This document shows, one piece after another, positions 25,794-33,105 of a stretch of 33,105 bases of DNA (position 1 is the stretch's first letter; the number at the start of each line of letters is the position of its first letter). This DNA comes from Candidatus Palauibacter polyketidifaciens (GTDB taxonomy: Bacteria; Gemmatimonadota; Gemmatimonadetes; Palauibacterales; Palauibacteraceae): positions 1 through 33,105 of the forward strand of contig NZ_CANPVO010000050.1 of the NCBI RefSeq assembly GCF_947581785.1, written 5' to 3'. Below the pieces are notes generated by a model, which had not been told where the DNA came from, searched no databases, and worked only from the letters and a program-made list of their open reading frames with translations. The translations under genes and the position numbers were made by a program.

Positions 25794-26699
25794 ATGTCCG
25801 TCATACCACAGAGACCGCTGGGTTTCGGCGAGATACTGGACGGCGCCATCCAGTTCTACCGGCGCGACTTCGGGCTCTACTTCCTCATCGCCCTCGTGGG
25901 CGCCCTCCCGGGGTACGCCATGCTGCTCGCCCTCGGGACGCCCGGTACGGGCCTCGATCCCTCGGGGGCGCCTGCCGTCGGCGAACTCGGATTCGACATG
26001 GCGATCCTGTTCGCGGCGGCGGCCCTCTCGTGGGTGGGGACGCTGGCGGTCGCCGTCGCCATGGCCGCCCGTCTGGAGGGCCGTCCGGCTTCGCTGGAGG
26101 GCGCGTACCGCGGAGCCCTCCGTCCCTTTCCGAGCGGGGCCGGCGGGTACCTGCTCGCCCTGCTGATCGCGGTCCTCGCGGGTCTGATCGTCATGGTCCC
26201 GATCATGGTCGCCGGAGCCGCCGCGTTCGCGACCCTCGACAGTTTCATCGCAGGCGTGACCGTCCTCGGGCTCACGGGCCTCGCGGCCGCGCTCGTCGTG
26301 CTGGCGATCTGGTTCCGCACCTCGTTCGCGATCTTTCCGGCCGTGCTCCTGGAAGGGCGAAGCGCCGCGGCGGCCGTGCGCCGCTCGCTCAAGCTCGGAA
26401 AAGGGGCCTGGCTCCGGATCCTCGGAGTCATGCTCGTCGCCACCATCATCCGCGACGGCCCCTCCTTCGGCATCTTCGCGCTCTTCGGGGGTTTCGAGAT
26501 GTTCACGTCGCCCACGACGGCGGGCACGCTGAGTCCCGGTCTTCAGGCGGTACAGAACACCCTGGACCTCCTGATCGGATCGCTCACCAAGCCTTTCCTC
26601 GTGGCGACCCTGTTCCTCCTCTACCACGATCGGCGGGTGCGTCTGGAAGCCGCTGATCTCGAAACGGCCGCGGCGGCGATGGCAACGGGCGGAGCGTGA
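25794..26699 (+). CDS. GPDPase-membrane-domain-like integral membrane protein
   Basis: A 301-residue protein with about six membrane segments (near 29-48, 68-90, 118-142, 150-185, 208-235 and 258-278). It starts with RPLGFGEILDGAIQFYRRDF and ends in LYHDRRVRLEAADLE, the start and end typical of the YciC/GPDPase_memb (DUF7847-like) membrane family. A GGAGAGG ribosome site sits at 25782-25788. It is the first gene of the five-gene set DUF4129, DUF4350, MoxR and DUF58, a neighbourhood seen in many high-GC bacteria. Its stop overlaps the next GTG (GTGA). Function unknown; probably part of a membrane complex serviced by the MoxR ATPase. Confidence 0.85.
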   Translation: MSVIPQRPLGFGEILDGAIQFYRRDFGLYFLIALVGALPGYAMLLALGTPGTGLDPSGAPAVGELGFDMAILFAAAALSWVGTLAVAVAMAARLEGRPASLEGAYRGALRPFPSGAGGYLLALLIAVLAGLIVMVPIMVAGAAAFATLDSFIAGVTVLGLTGLAAALVVLAIWFRTSFAIFPAVLLEGRSAAAAVRRSLKLGKGAWLRILGVMLVATIIRDGPSFGIFALFGGFEMFTSPTTAGTLSPGLQAVQNTLDLLIGSLTKPFLVATLFLLYHDRRVRLEAADLETAAAAMATGGA

Positions 26700-27388
26700 C
26701 TCGACTCGCCGGTCGCGCGGCTTTCCCGGCCGGGCAGGAGCCGTCGCCCGCCGCCGAACCCCTTCCTTCGCCGGACGCGATGTCCGATGCGTTGCGGGAG
26801 ATCCTCGCCGGATCGGAGTTCGCCTCCCCTGCCCTTCCGGCGCGACGGCGGATCTTCGAATGGATCGCCAACACGCTCTCCGACGCGTGGGATTGGCTGC
26901 GACGATTCCTGTTCGAAGAGGGAGGCGGGGTCATGGAGGTGATGGCCGTCCTCGTGGTCCTGGCCGCGCTCGTCGCGCTGGGGGCGGTGGCCCTGCGTCG
27001 CGGGCCGCAGTGGGTGCACAGGGTGCGGGGAACGGGGGACGAGGGACCGGAGGACGACGGCGCGCCCGTCTCGGCGCGCGAGTGGTTGGGCCTTGCCCGG
27101 ACGCGCGCGGGCGAAGGGGAGTTCCGACCGGCGGCGAGCGCGCTGTATCAGGGGTTCCTCCTCACGCTCGACGGGAATGGCGCCGTGGCGTTCCACCCGT
27201 CGAAGACGCCCGGCGACTACGCCCTCGAGATGGAAACCGGCGCCGGCCGCAGCTTCATCCGTCATTTCCAGGGACTTTCCTTCGGTCAGGAGACGCCCAC
27301 CCCCGCCGGTTATGAGGCCCTGGAGGATCTCGCGCGGGACGCGGGGTGCCCGACACCCGCGTCGAGCGAGGAGGCCGATTCATCGTGA
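26696..27388 (+). CDS. DUF4129 domain protein
   Basis: A 230-residue protein with one clear membrane segment (about 79-101, VMEVMAVLVVLAALVALGA) and a C-terminal cytoplasmic domain (about 115-220). This contains AREWLGLARTRAGEGEFRPAASALYQGFLLTL and TPGDYALEM, the DUF4129 pattern. A soluble N-terminal part with FEWIANTLSDAWDWLRRFLF precedes the membrane segment. DUF4129 proteins are usually found with MoxR and DUF58 genes, as here; their job is not known. The GTG overlaps the upstream stop, and the stop overlaps the next GTG. Confidence 0.85.
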   Translation: MTRLAGRAAFPAGQEPSPAAEPLPSPDAMSDALREILAGSEFASPALPARRRIFEWIANTLSDAWDWLRRFLFEEGGGVMEVMAVLVVLAALVALGAVALRRGPQWVHRVRGTGDEGPEDDGAPVSAREWLGLARTRAGEGEFRPAASALYQGFLLTLDGNGAVAFHPSKTPGDYALEMETGAGRSFIRHFQGLSFGQETPTPAGYEALEDLARDAGCPTPASSEEADSS

Positions 27389-28584
27389 GCGCCGCCGGCA
27401 GGTTCAGGACGTTCGCGTGGGTCGGCGCGATCGCGCTTGGGGCGGGACTCGCCGCGTACCTCGCCCGCCCCTCGGGACGCACGGCGCTCGACGTTAAACG
27501 GAGTTCCTTCCGGACGACGCCGGACGGCGTGGCCGCGTTCGCTCGCGGGCTCGAACGGTTCGACCGCCCGACCGCACCCCGGCTCACGCCGCTGGCCGAC
27601 GCGGATCCGGTCCCGGGGGCGCTCGTGCTGCTCTCGCCCGCCGTCGTCCCGAGCCCGGTGGAGGTACACGCCCTCCTGGAGCGAGTGCGCCGCGGGGGCA
27701 CCCTCGTGTACGCGCCGCAACTGTCTCCGGCCCTCGCAAGCACGTTACGGATCACGCCGCTGATGGATTCCCTGGGCATCGCGTTCCGCGTGCCCCGGCC
27801 GGGCGATCTGGAAGAGCCGGAGTGGGCCGCCCACCCGCTGACCGACGGCTTGCCGGAGCCGGCGCCTCCGCGCCGCGCGCTCCGCCGCATCACGGCCCGG
27901 GAATTCCCTCCCGTGCAAGCGCTGCTCACCGTGGGGAGAGACCGGGACCGAAGATGGACGGGCGCCGGCCTCATGGCCCTGGGGGAGGGACACGTCATCG
28001 TCCTCGGCGATGCCGAGCCGCTCTCGAACGGCCGCATCGCCGACGACCCTCTGACGTTCGTCGTCATGCGGGCCGTGCTCACGCACACGGCGCCCTCCGA
28101 CACGATCTTCTTCGCCGAGTTCCACCAGGGCATCCGTGGCTACGAGAGCACGGCGAGACGCTGGGCGGGCTTCGTCTTCGGCACGGACCGGGGGCGAACC
28201 CTCCTGCAACTCCTCCTCGCCGCGTTTCTCGCGCTCGCCTGCGCGGGGCTGCGCTTCGGCGCTCCGACGACGGCCGCCGCTCCGCAGGACCGTGAACGAA
28301 GGTCTCCGCTCGAACACGTCTCCGCCCTCGGCGACCTGTACGAGAAAGCGCGAGCCCGGCGGACCGCCGCCCTCCTCCTCCTGGCGCGGCTGGCCCGGAG
28401 CGTTCGGCGCCCTCCACCGAGGGACGTTGCCGAGGCCCGGGCGCTGATCCGCGAGCTGGAGACCCGGCGGGGAGAGCAGCCCGGCCTGGCCCGGATCCGA
28501 CGCGGCTTGCGCGCCGATCCGGTGGACCTGACGATGGTCGCCGCCGGAATCGACGACCACCTCGGACGAAGGGCGGAGTCATGA
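27385..28584 (+). CDS. DUF4350 domain protein
   Basis: A 399-residue membrane-anchored protein. A first membrane segment (about 9-27) is followed by an extracytoplasmic Rossmann-like domain ([45 protein letters not shown]) with a [15 protein letters not shown] stretch, and a second segment at about 272-292 ([20 protein letters not shown]). A helical cytoplasmic tail completes it. This is the DUF4350 plan, related to the GATase-like domains in gliding/BatA-type proteins. GTG at 27385 was chosen because it overlaps the DUF4129 stop (GTGA) and has GAGGAGG just upstream. An ATG at 27346 would overlap by 43 bp. Confidence 0.83.
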   Translation: MSAAGRFRTFAWVGAIALGAGLAAYLARPSGRTALDVKRSSFRTTPDGVAAFARGLERFDRPTAPRLTPLADADPVPGALVLLSPAVVPSPVEVHALLERVRRGGTLVYAPQLSPALASTLRITPLMDSLGIAFRVPRPGDLEEPEWAAHPLTDGLPEPAPPRRALRRITAREFPPVQALLTVGRDRDRRWTGAGLMALGEGHVIVLGDAEPLSNGRIADDPLTFVVMRAVLTHTAPSDTIFFAEFHQGIRGYESTARRWAGFVFGTDRGRTLLQLLLAAFLALACAGLRFGAPTTAAAPQDRERRSPLEHVSALGDLYEKARARRTAALLLLARLARSVRRPPPRDVAEARALIRELETRRGEQPGLARIRRGLRADPVDLTMVAAGIDDHLGRRAES

Positions 28585-29528
28585 CGACGCGCGACGCGGC
28601 GCTGCGTCTGCTGGGCGACATCGAGAAGGTGATCCTCGGCCAGGAGACCGTACTCCGACAGCTGATGATCACCCTTCTTGCCCGTGGCCATGCGCTTCTC
28701 GAGGGTGTGCCGGGGACGGCCAAGACGCTCTCCGTCCGTGCCCTCGCCCGCGGCCTGGGGCTTGACTTCGGCCGCGTCCAGTTCACGCCGGATCTCATGC
28801 CCACGGATCTCGTCGGCGTGAGCGTGCTGGACGAGACCCAGCGGAACTTCCGCTACCGGCCCGGCCCCGTGTTCACCGACCTGCTCCTGGCCGATGAGAT
28901 CAACCGCGCGCCGCCCAAGACCCAGGCGGCGCTCCTGGAGGCGATGGAGGAGCGCCAGGTCACCGTCGACGGCGCCACGCGGGCCCTGCCCGCGCCGTTC
29001 ACGGTCTTCGCGACCCAGAATCCGGTCGAATACGAGGGGACCTATCCACTCCCCGAGGCGCAGGTCGACCGCTTTCTGATGAAAGTCGTGATCGACTATC
29101 CGCCGGAGGAAGCGGAGCGGGCGATTCTTGACCGTCACGAGGGCGGGTTCCGGGCGGACGACGAGGCCACCTATCCGATGGGCGAACCGCTGACGCGCGA
29201 GGCGCTCCTCGCGGCGCGCGACGCGGTGGACGACGTCCACATGGACGAGAGAGTCAGGCGCTACGTGACCGGGATCGTGCGGGCGACGCGGCACGACCAG
29301 GCGTTCGCGCTGGGGGCGAGTCCCCGCGCGGGCGTGGCCCTCTTCCAGGCCGCGAGAGCGGAGGCGTTTCTCCACGGCCGGGACTTCGTCACGCCGGACG
29401 ACGTGAAGTCGCTCTCGTTCCCCGTGCTCCGGCACCGCGTCGTATTGACCGCCGAGGCGGAGGTCGAAGGACGTTCTTCGGACGACGAACTGCGGGCGCT
29501 GCTCGAGACACTGGAGGCGCCCCGATAA
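28581..29528 (+). CDS. MoxR family AAA+ ATPase
   Basis: A 315-residue AAA+ ATPase. Walker A is GVPGTAKT (42-49), Walker B is [12 protein letters not shown] (101-112), sensor 1 is [19 protein letters not shown] (143-161), and Arg164 follows in DRF. The C-terminal lid is present, with TPDDVKSL. MoxR proteins act as chaperones that help assemble or activate metal-containing or von Willebrand-domain proteins; DUF58 proteins are their usual partner. The ATG overlaps the DUF4350 stop (ATGA), and the DUF58 gene follows after 11 bp. Confidence 0.95.
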   Translation: MTTRDAALRLLGDIEKVILGQETVLRQLMITLLARGHALLEGVPGTAKTLSVRALARGLGLDFGRVQFTPDLMPTDLVGVSVLDETQRNFRYRPGPVFTDLLLADEINRAPPKTQAALLEAMEERQVTVDGATRALPAPFTVFATQNPVEYEGTYPLPEAQVDRFLMKVVIDYPPEEAERAILDRHEGGFRADDEATYPMGEPLTREALLAARDAVDDVHMDERVRRYVTGIVRATRHDQAFALGASPRAGVALFQAARAEAFLHGRDFVTPDDVKSLSFPVLRHRVVLTAEAEVEGRSSDDELRALLETLEAPR

Positions 29529-29539
29529 TCCGCATCGCG

Positions 29540-30847
29540 GTGGTCCCCGGCGGGCGGACTTTGTGGCTGCTCGGGCTGACCTCGTTCGTCTTCCTGTTTT
29601 CGGCGACGGCCGCCCTGGCGACGGACGCCGTCATCCTCCTCCTGGCCTGGATCGACGGTCGGCGTGCGAAGCCTCCGTCGGTCTCCCGCACGGTGCCGCG
29701 CATCGCCGCGCTCGGGGAGGTCACCGAGGTCGGCCTCGACGTGGTCAACCCGACGAAGCGGCGGCTCTCCGTCCTCCTCACGGACGACCTCGATCCATCC
29801 CTCCGTCGCCTCCCCGGACGCGACGGAAACGAAGCGTGGGAGGCGGGCGTGCGGCTGGACATCCCTCCCGCTTCGGTCGTACGCGCCCGCTACAGGATGC
29901 GGCCGCGCACACGCGGATTCCTCGGCATGGGGGCGATTCATCTGCGAACGCGCTCGCCGTGGGGATTCGCATGGCGGCGCTCCACCGTGGACGCGGAGCA
30001 CACGCTGCAGGTGCAGCCCGGGATCCGGAGCCTCCTGCGGGACCGCAGCGGCCACGCGCTCCGGCGCGGCCTTCGCACTGCCGGCTCCCGCCGCAGCCGG
30101 CAGTGGGGTGACGGCCGCGAGTTCGAGAGCCTGCGCGACTACGCCGAGGGGGACGACCCGCGCATCGTCGACTGGAAGGCGTCGGCGAAGCGCCAGCGTT
30201 TCGTCGTCCGCAACTACGAGGCGGAACGCAGCCAGAACGTCGTCCTCGCCATCGACGCGGGCCGCCACATGCGCGAGCGGCTCGCGGACCGGGAGCGGGT
30301 CGATTTCGCGCTGGCGGCGGGCATGATGCTCGCCAACCGCGCGCGAAGCTTCGGGGACCGGGTCGGAACCGTGGTGTTCGACGACCGGATACGGCATCTG
30401 TCACCGCCCCGCCGGTCGGATCCGGCCGCGCTGGCCCGCATCTTCGCGGGCGTGGAGACCCGGCCGGTCGAGCCCAATTATCCGCTCGCGCTCGCCACGC
30501 TGAGCCGGACGTTCCGCAAGCGGTCGCTCGTCATCCTCTTCTGCGATGTGATCGACGAGGCCGTCTCTAAGGCGCTCGTGACCTCGCTGGCCCGGATCGG
30601 GCGCGCGCACCTGCCGCTGGCCGTCGCCATCCGCAACCCGTCGCTCGAAGCGGCCGCGATGCGGCCCGCGACGGATGAGGCCGCGGTCTTCCATCGCGCG
30701 GCCGCCGAGGAACTCGTGCAGGCGCGCGCGACGACGCTTCATGTCATGCGCCAGTCGGGGATCCTCGTCGTGGACACGCCGCCCGGCGACGCGCTCGTGC
30801 GCACGCTGGACAAGTACGTCGAGATCAAGGAGCGGGGGCTGCTCTGA
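29540..30847 (+). CDS. DUF58 domain protein (vWA-like)
   Basis: A 435-residue protein. An N-terminal hydrophobic hairpin (about 8-37) anchors it, and a beta domain follows (60-160). The DUF58 signature is FESLRDYAEGDDPRIVDWKA (195-214), leading into a von Willebrand A fold. The MIDAS start reads AIDAGRHM (237-244), so Asp239 is kept but the usual DxSxS serines are replaced by Gly and His. DUF58 proteins work with MoxR ATPases. The GTG at 29540 is the first start after the moxR stop. The last 23 bp overlap the end of the convergent RDD-SpoIIM gene. Confidence 0.9.
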   Translation: MVPGGRTLWLLGLTSFVFLFSATAALATDAVILLLAWIDGRRAKPPSVSRTVPRIAALGEVTEVGLDVVNPTKRRLSVLLTDDLDPSLRRLPGRDGNEAWEAGVRLDIPPASVVRARYRMRPRTRGFLGMGAIHLRTRSPWGFAWRRSTVDAEHTLQVQPGIRSLLRDRSGHALRRGLRTAGSRRSRQWGDGREFESLRDYAEGDDPRIVDWKASAKRQRFVVRNYEAERSQNVVLAIDAGRHMRERLADRERVDFALAAGMMLANRARSFGDRVGTVVFDDRIRHLSPPRRSDPAALARIFAGVETRPVEPNYPLALATLSRTFRKRSLVILFCDVIDEAVSKALVTSLARIGRAHLPLAVAIRNPSLEAAAMRPATDEAAVFHRAAAEELVQARATTLHVMRQSGILVVDTPPGDALVRTLDKYVEIKERGLL

Positions 30848-32594
30848 CCCGCCCGCGCGGGTCGTCGTCGGAACCGCGGCCCGCGAAACCGAAGTACGCC
30901 GTGAGCAGGAGCGCGGTGGCGCCGCCGAAGACGAATTTCGCCGCGGCCGGAAGTCCGGACGGGGAATAGAATCCCTCCACGAGACCCGCCACGATCAGCA
31001 GGAGCACCGCACCGCCGACGAGCGAGAGGAAGGCGCGGCCCCGCTCCCGCAGCGCCTCCCGGCGCGTGCGCCGTCCGGGCACGAGGAGCGCCGACCCGAG
31101 CCCCAGCCCCGCCCCGCCGGCCAGGCAGATGGCGGTGAGTTCCATCACGCCGTGCGGGAAGACGAAAGCGAGAATCACCCCCAGCACGTCGTTGTTCGCA
31201 TACAGACCGAACCCGGCTCCGAGCATTACCCCGTTGAAGACGAGGATCAGCACGGTGCCCGCGCCGGCGAGCAGCCCGCCCGCGAACGCGACGAAACTCA
31301 CGTGCACGTTGTTCGTCACCACGGCGGAGGAAAAAGCTGGCCGCGCGGCGCCGTCGATGTCGATGTACGACGTGTTGATGTCCTGGCGGGCGGTGCTCTC
31401 GGCTCTCGCCAGCATCTCCGCCGGCATGATCGCACGCGCACGCGCCGGACGATCGCGGACGGCCGCGTACGAGGCCAGCATGGGACCGAAGAGCAGCAGG
31501 GCCGCGAGGAGCACCGGCCGGTGGTGGCGCCGCACCGCCCGCGGCAGTTCGCGCGCAATCCAGCGTCCGAGGGGCACCGTCGCCCTTCCCTTCGCGCGGT
31601 ACAGGAGGTTGTGGCCGGCCCCCGCCCATCGTTCCACCGCCTCCAGCAGCCCCGGCGACGCACCGTAGGTGCGCGCGCGCGCCAGGTCCGCCGTCACACC
31701 CCGGTACAGGCGGCCGAACGCGCGCACCTCCGCCTCGCTGAACCGGTCCAGCCCGCCGGCGCGCCCCTTCTCCACCAGGTCGGTGTAGGCGGCCCACGCC
31801 TCGCGACGCTCGCGCGCCATCGCCGCGGCCTGCAGGCTCGCCCCGCCCCGGCGCGCCGCGTGTCTCGGGGCTTCGTCGTCGTGCAACCGGACGAGTCGCG
31901 TATCGGGAGCCGCCTCGGGGTCCAGGCCGCCCAGGCCGTCCAGACCCAACGCCGGTCGCACGGCCTCCCAGACGGAGGCGGCCACGCGGCTTCGGACATC
32001 CGGTTCGAGGTCGGCCCGGCGCGCCACGAAACCCGACACCAGCGCGAACTGTTCGACGGAGAGTCGAGGGCGGCCGGCGCGGCCGTCCGTCCGCGCCTCG
32101 TCCCCGAACATCTCGCCGCCGCCCGCGTCCCGGACCACGATCGTGCCGGCGACGAGGTCTCCGAGGCGTTGCGCCCGGCGGCTTGCGAGGATCGACGCGG
32201 CCCCGGCCATTCCCGCCAACCCTGGCTGCAGATCCACGATCCGGATCAGGTTGCGGAGCACCGACCCCTGGAAGGAGAGCGGCTCCCCGCCGTCGTGCAG
32301 CACTCGCAGCCCCAGCGCGCGTTTCCCCGGCGTACGTCCGTCCCACACCGCTTCGAAGAAGAGGAAATACCCCCACACAGCGAAGAAGCCGACGACGTAG
32401 AGCACGGCCTGGCCGAGCCCGCCCGTGTACCGGAAAACGAGCGCCACGAGCAGAATTGCCGTCACGATGATGGCCAGATCGAGGGCGAGCGCGGCCGCCC
32501 GCGACCCCAGGTCCGCGAGCTGGTACTCGAGCTTGACGTGCTCCGGCGTCTCCAGCGAGACCCGCCGGTGAAGCCCCGCCCGCGTGTCACCCAT
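30825..32594 (-). CDS. RDD-SpoIIM fusion membrane protein
   Basis: A 589-residue protein joining two membrane domains that are often separate proteins. Residues about 22-158 form an RDD domain (LADLGSRAAALALDLAI, then WDGRTPGKRALGLRVL, LRNLIRIVDLQPG and RRAQRLGDLVAGTIVVRD). A soluble Arg/Asp-rich middle part (160-290) leads into a SpoIIM (DUF95) membrane domain (about 290-575), with NNVHVSFVAFAGGLLAGAGT and NGVMLGAGFG and then FPHGVMELTAICLAGG. Both families commonly accompany MoxR/DUF58 clusters, and this gene faces that operon tail to tail with a 23-bp overlap. It is translationally coupled to the small upstream gene by TGATG. Confidence 0.9.
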   Translation of the reverse strand: MGDTRAGLHRRVSLETPEHVKLEYQLADLGSRAAALALDLAIIVTAILLVALVFRYTGGLGQAVLYVVGFFAVWGYFLFFEAVWDGRTPGKRALGLRVLHDGGEPLSFQGSVLRNLIRIVDLQPGLAGMAGAASILASRRAQRLGDLVAGTIVVRDAGGGEMFGDEARTDGRAGRPRLSVEQFALVSGFVARRADLEPDVRSRVAASVWEAVRPALGLDGLGGLDPEAAPDTRLVRLHDDEAPRHAARRGGASLQAAAMARERREAWAAYTDLVEKGRAGGLDRFSEAEVRAFGRLYRGVTADLARARTYGASPGLLEAVERWAGAGHNLLYRAKGRATVPLGRWIARELPRAVRRHHRPVLLAALLLFGPMLASYAAVRDRPARARAIMPAEMLARAESTARQDINTSYIDIDGAARPAFSSAVVTNNVHVSFVAFAGGLLAGAGTVLILVFNGVMLGAGFGLYANNDVLGVILAFVFPHGVMELTAICLAGGAGLGLGSALLVPGRRTRREALRERGRAFLSLVGGAVLLLIVAGLVEGFYSPSGLPAAAKFVFGGATALLLTAYFGFAGRGSDDDPRGRVRAAPAP

Positions 32595-32815
32595 CAGCCG
32601 GGCTTACGTGGTGAACTGCGCCACGATGGAACCGTGAACCGCGCCACCTCCAGGCCGATAAGGAGAGCCGCGACGGAGAAGGCCGCGATCGCGAGGGCCG
32701 AAAGCAGAACGCCGATCTCGCCGATCGACCTGGTCCAGTACCATGCGGAAAAGAACGTGGCTCCGAATTGGGCCGCGAAGATTGAACGCTTCGGAATGTT
32801 CCCGTACCGGTTCAT
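32594..32815 (-). CDS. Small predicted membrane protein, 73 residues
   Basis: I do not recognise a family. The protein has a short basic/aromatic start (MNRYGNIPKRSIFAAQFGAT), one strong hydrophobic segment (about 35-59, GVLLSALAIAAFSVAALLIGL) and a basic tail, so it is predicted to cross the membrane once. The stop codon overlaps the RDD-SpoIIM start as TGATG, which suggests translational coupling and supports it being real. AAGGCGG lies about 8 bp upstream of the ATG. It may be a small partner of the RDD-SpoIIM protein. Other frames here look like shadows. Confidence 0.55.
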   Translation of the reverse strand: MNRYGNIPKRSIFAAQFGATFFSAWYWTRSIGEIGVLLSALAIAAFSVAALLIGLEVARFTVPSWRSSPRKPG

Positions 32816-33105
32816 GCAGAGCCGCCTTGAGCCTCAAAACGTCGTTCTCCTACGCCCAGGCTAAGCGCGTCCTGGCGCCGCGCAAGCGGTCACGGGATCA
32901 GAGGTCGCGGCGGCGGAACCGGTCGGTCCGCACGCGTAGGGCGGACCCGGGGGGAGTGGAGGATAGCGCGCTCGTCACGGAAAGTCACTAACGGGCCACG
33001 GCGATTACCCGCTAGTTCACAAAATGCTCACAATCTGGCCGTTATCTTGGAAAAATAGCGGGTGATAATTGGTAGTTATCAACCGCTAAACCGCCCGGCG
33101 ACGAC
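32816..33105. other. Intergenic right end, partly AT-rich
   Basis: I see no supported gene from 32816 to the window end. The first part is GC-rich. From about 32985 the base composition falls towards AT and short inverted repeats appear, as in a promoter/operator or recombination region for a gene beyond the window. Confidence 0.5.
33056..33088. repeat. 13-bp inverted repeat with 7-bp spacer
   Basis: TAGCGGGTGATAA (33056-33068) and TTATCAACCGCTA (33076-33088) are inverted copies with 12 of 13 positions matching, around the spacer TTGGTAG. A third partial copy, ATTACCCGCTA, lies at 33004-33014. The arm and spacer sizes match tyrosine-recombinase core sites (and also dimer operators). This is inference from shape alone. 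Confidence 0.65.

Overview
The window is high-GC bacterial DNA with dense, tightly packed genes. Many neighbours share ATGA or GTGA start/stop overlaps, and GTG starts are frequent. The gene mix suits Gemmatimonadota or a similar high-GC Gram-negative lineage: an S9 peptidase, a YqjI-type PadR regulator, an AGCS transporter, GH57 glycogen enzymes, and a MoxR/DUF58/DUF4129/SpoIIM-RDD membrane cluster. That assignment is an inference from gene content; no rRNA or tRNA is present to confirm it.

Layout. 3-2482: the end of an S9 prolyl-oligopeptidase-type peptidase, translationally coupled to a short-chain dehydrogenase. 2496-3643: a PadR regulator under a promoter with two 12-bp palindromes, followed by a small SHOCT-like protein. 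3677-5368 (minus): an AGCS sodium:alanine symporter with an unusual extra loop. 5627-7783: alpha-glucan phosphorylase.

7813-15842 is the most unusual part. Two ATP-grasp ligases run on the minus strand, head to head with a five-gene plus-strand operon: a third related ATP-grasp, an S51 (cyanophycinase/peptidase E-like) protein with a long helical insert, a Fes-like esterase, a fourth and divergent ATP-grasp, and a second esterase. A small unknown gene follows. The set has the parts expected for making, trimming and releasing an amide- or ester-linked small molecule or peptide, and it lies inside the glycogen locus. I cannot name its product.

16847-23872 returns to glycogen: branching enzyme (minus), then glycogen synthase and two GH57 enzymes (plus). 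Coupled to these are a lipoprotein alpha/beta hydrolase and a DinB-family protein. With the phosphorylase, the locus covers chain elongation, branching, phosphorolysis and hydrolysis/transfer; no glgC is seen.

25794-30847 is an operon for a GPDPase-like membrane protein, DUF4129, DUF4350, MoxR AAA+ ATPase and DUF58. It meets a convergent RDD-SpoIIM fusion gene and a coupled 73-residue membrane protein. The right end (about 33000-33090) is AT-rich and holds a 13-7-13 inverted repeat.
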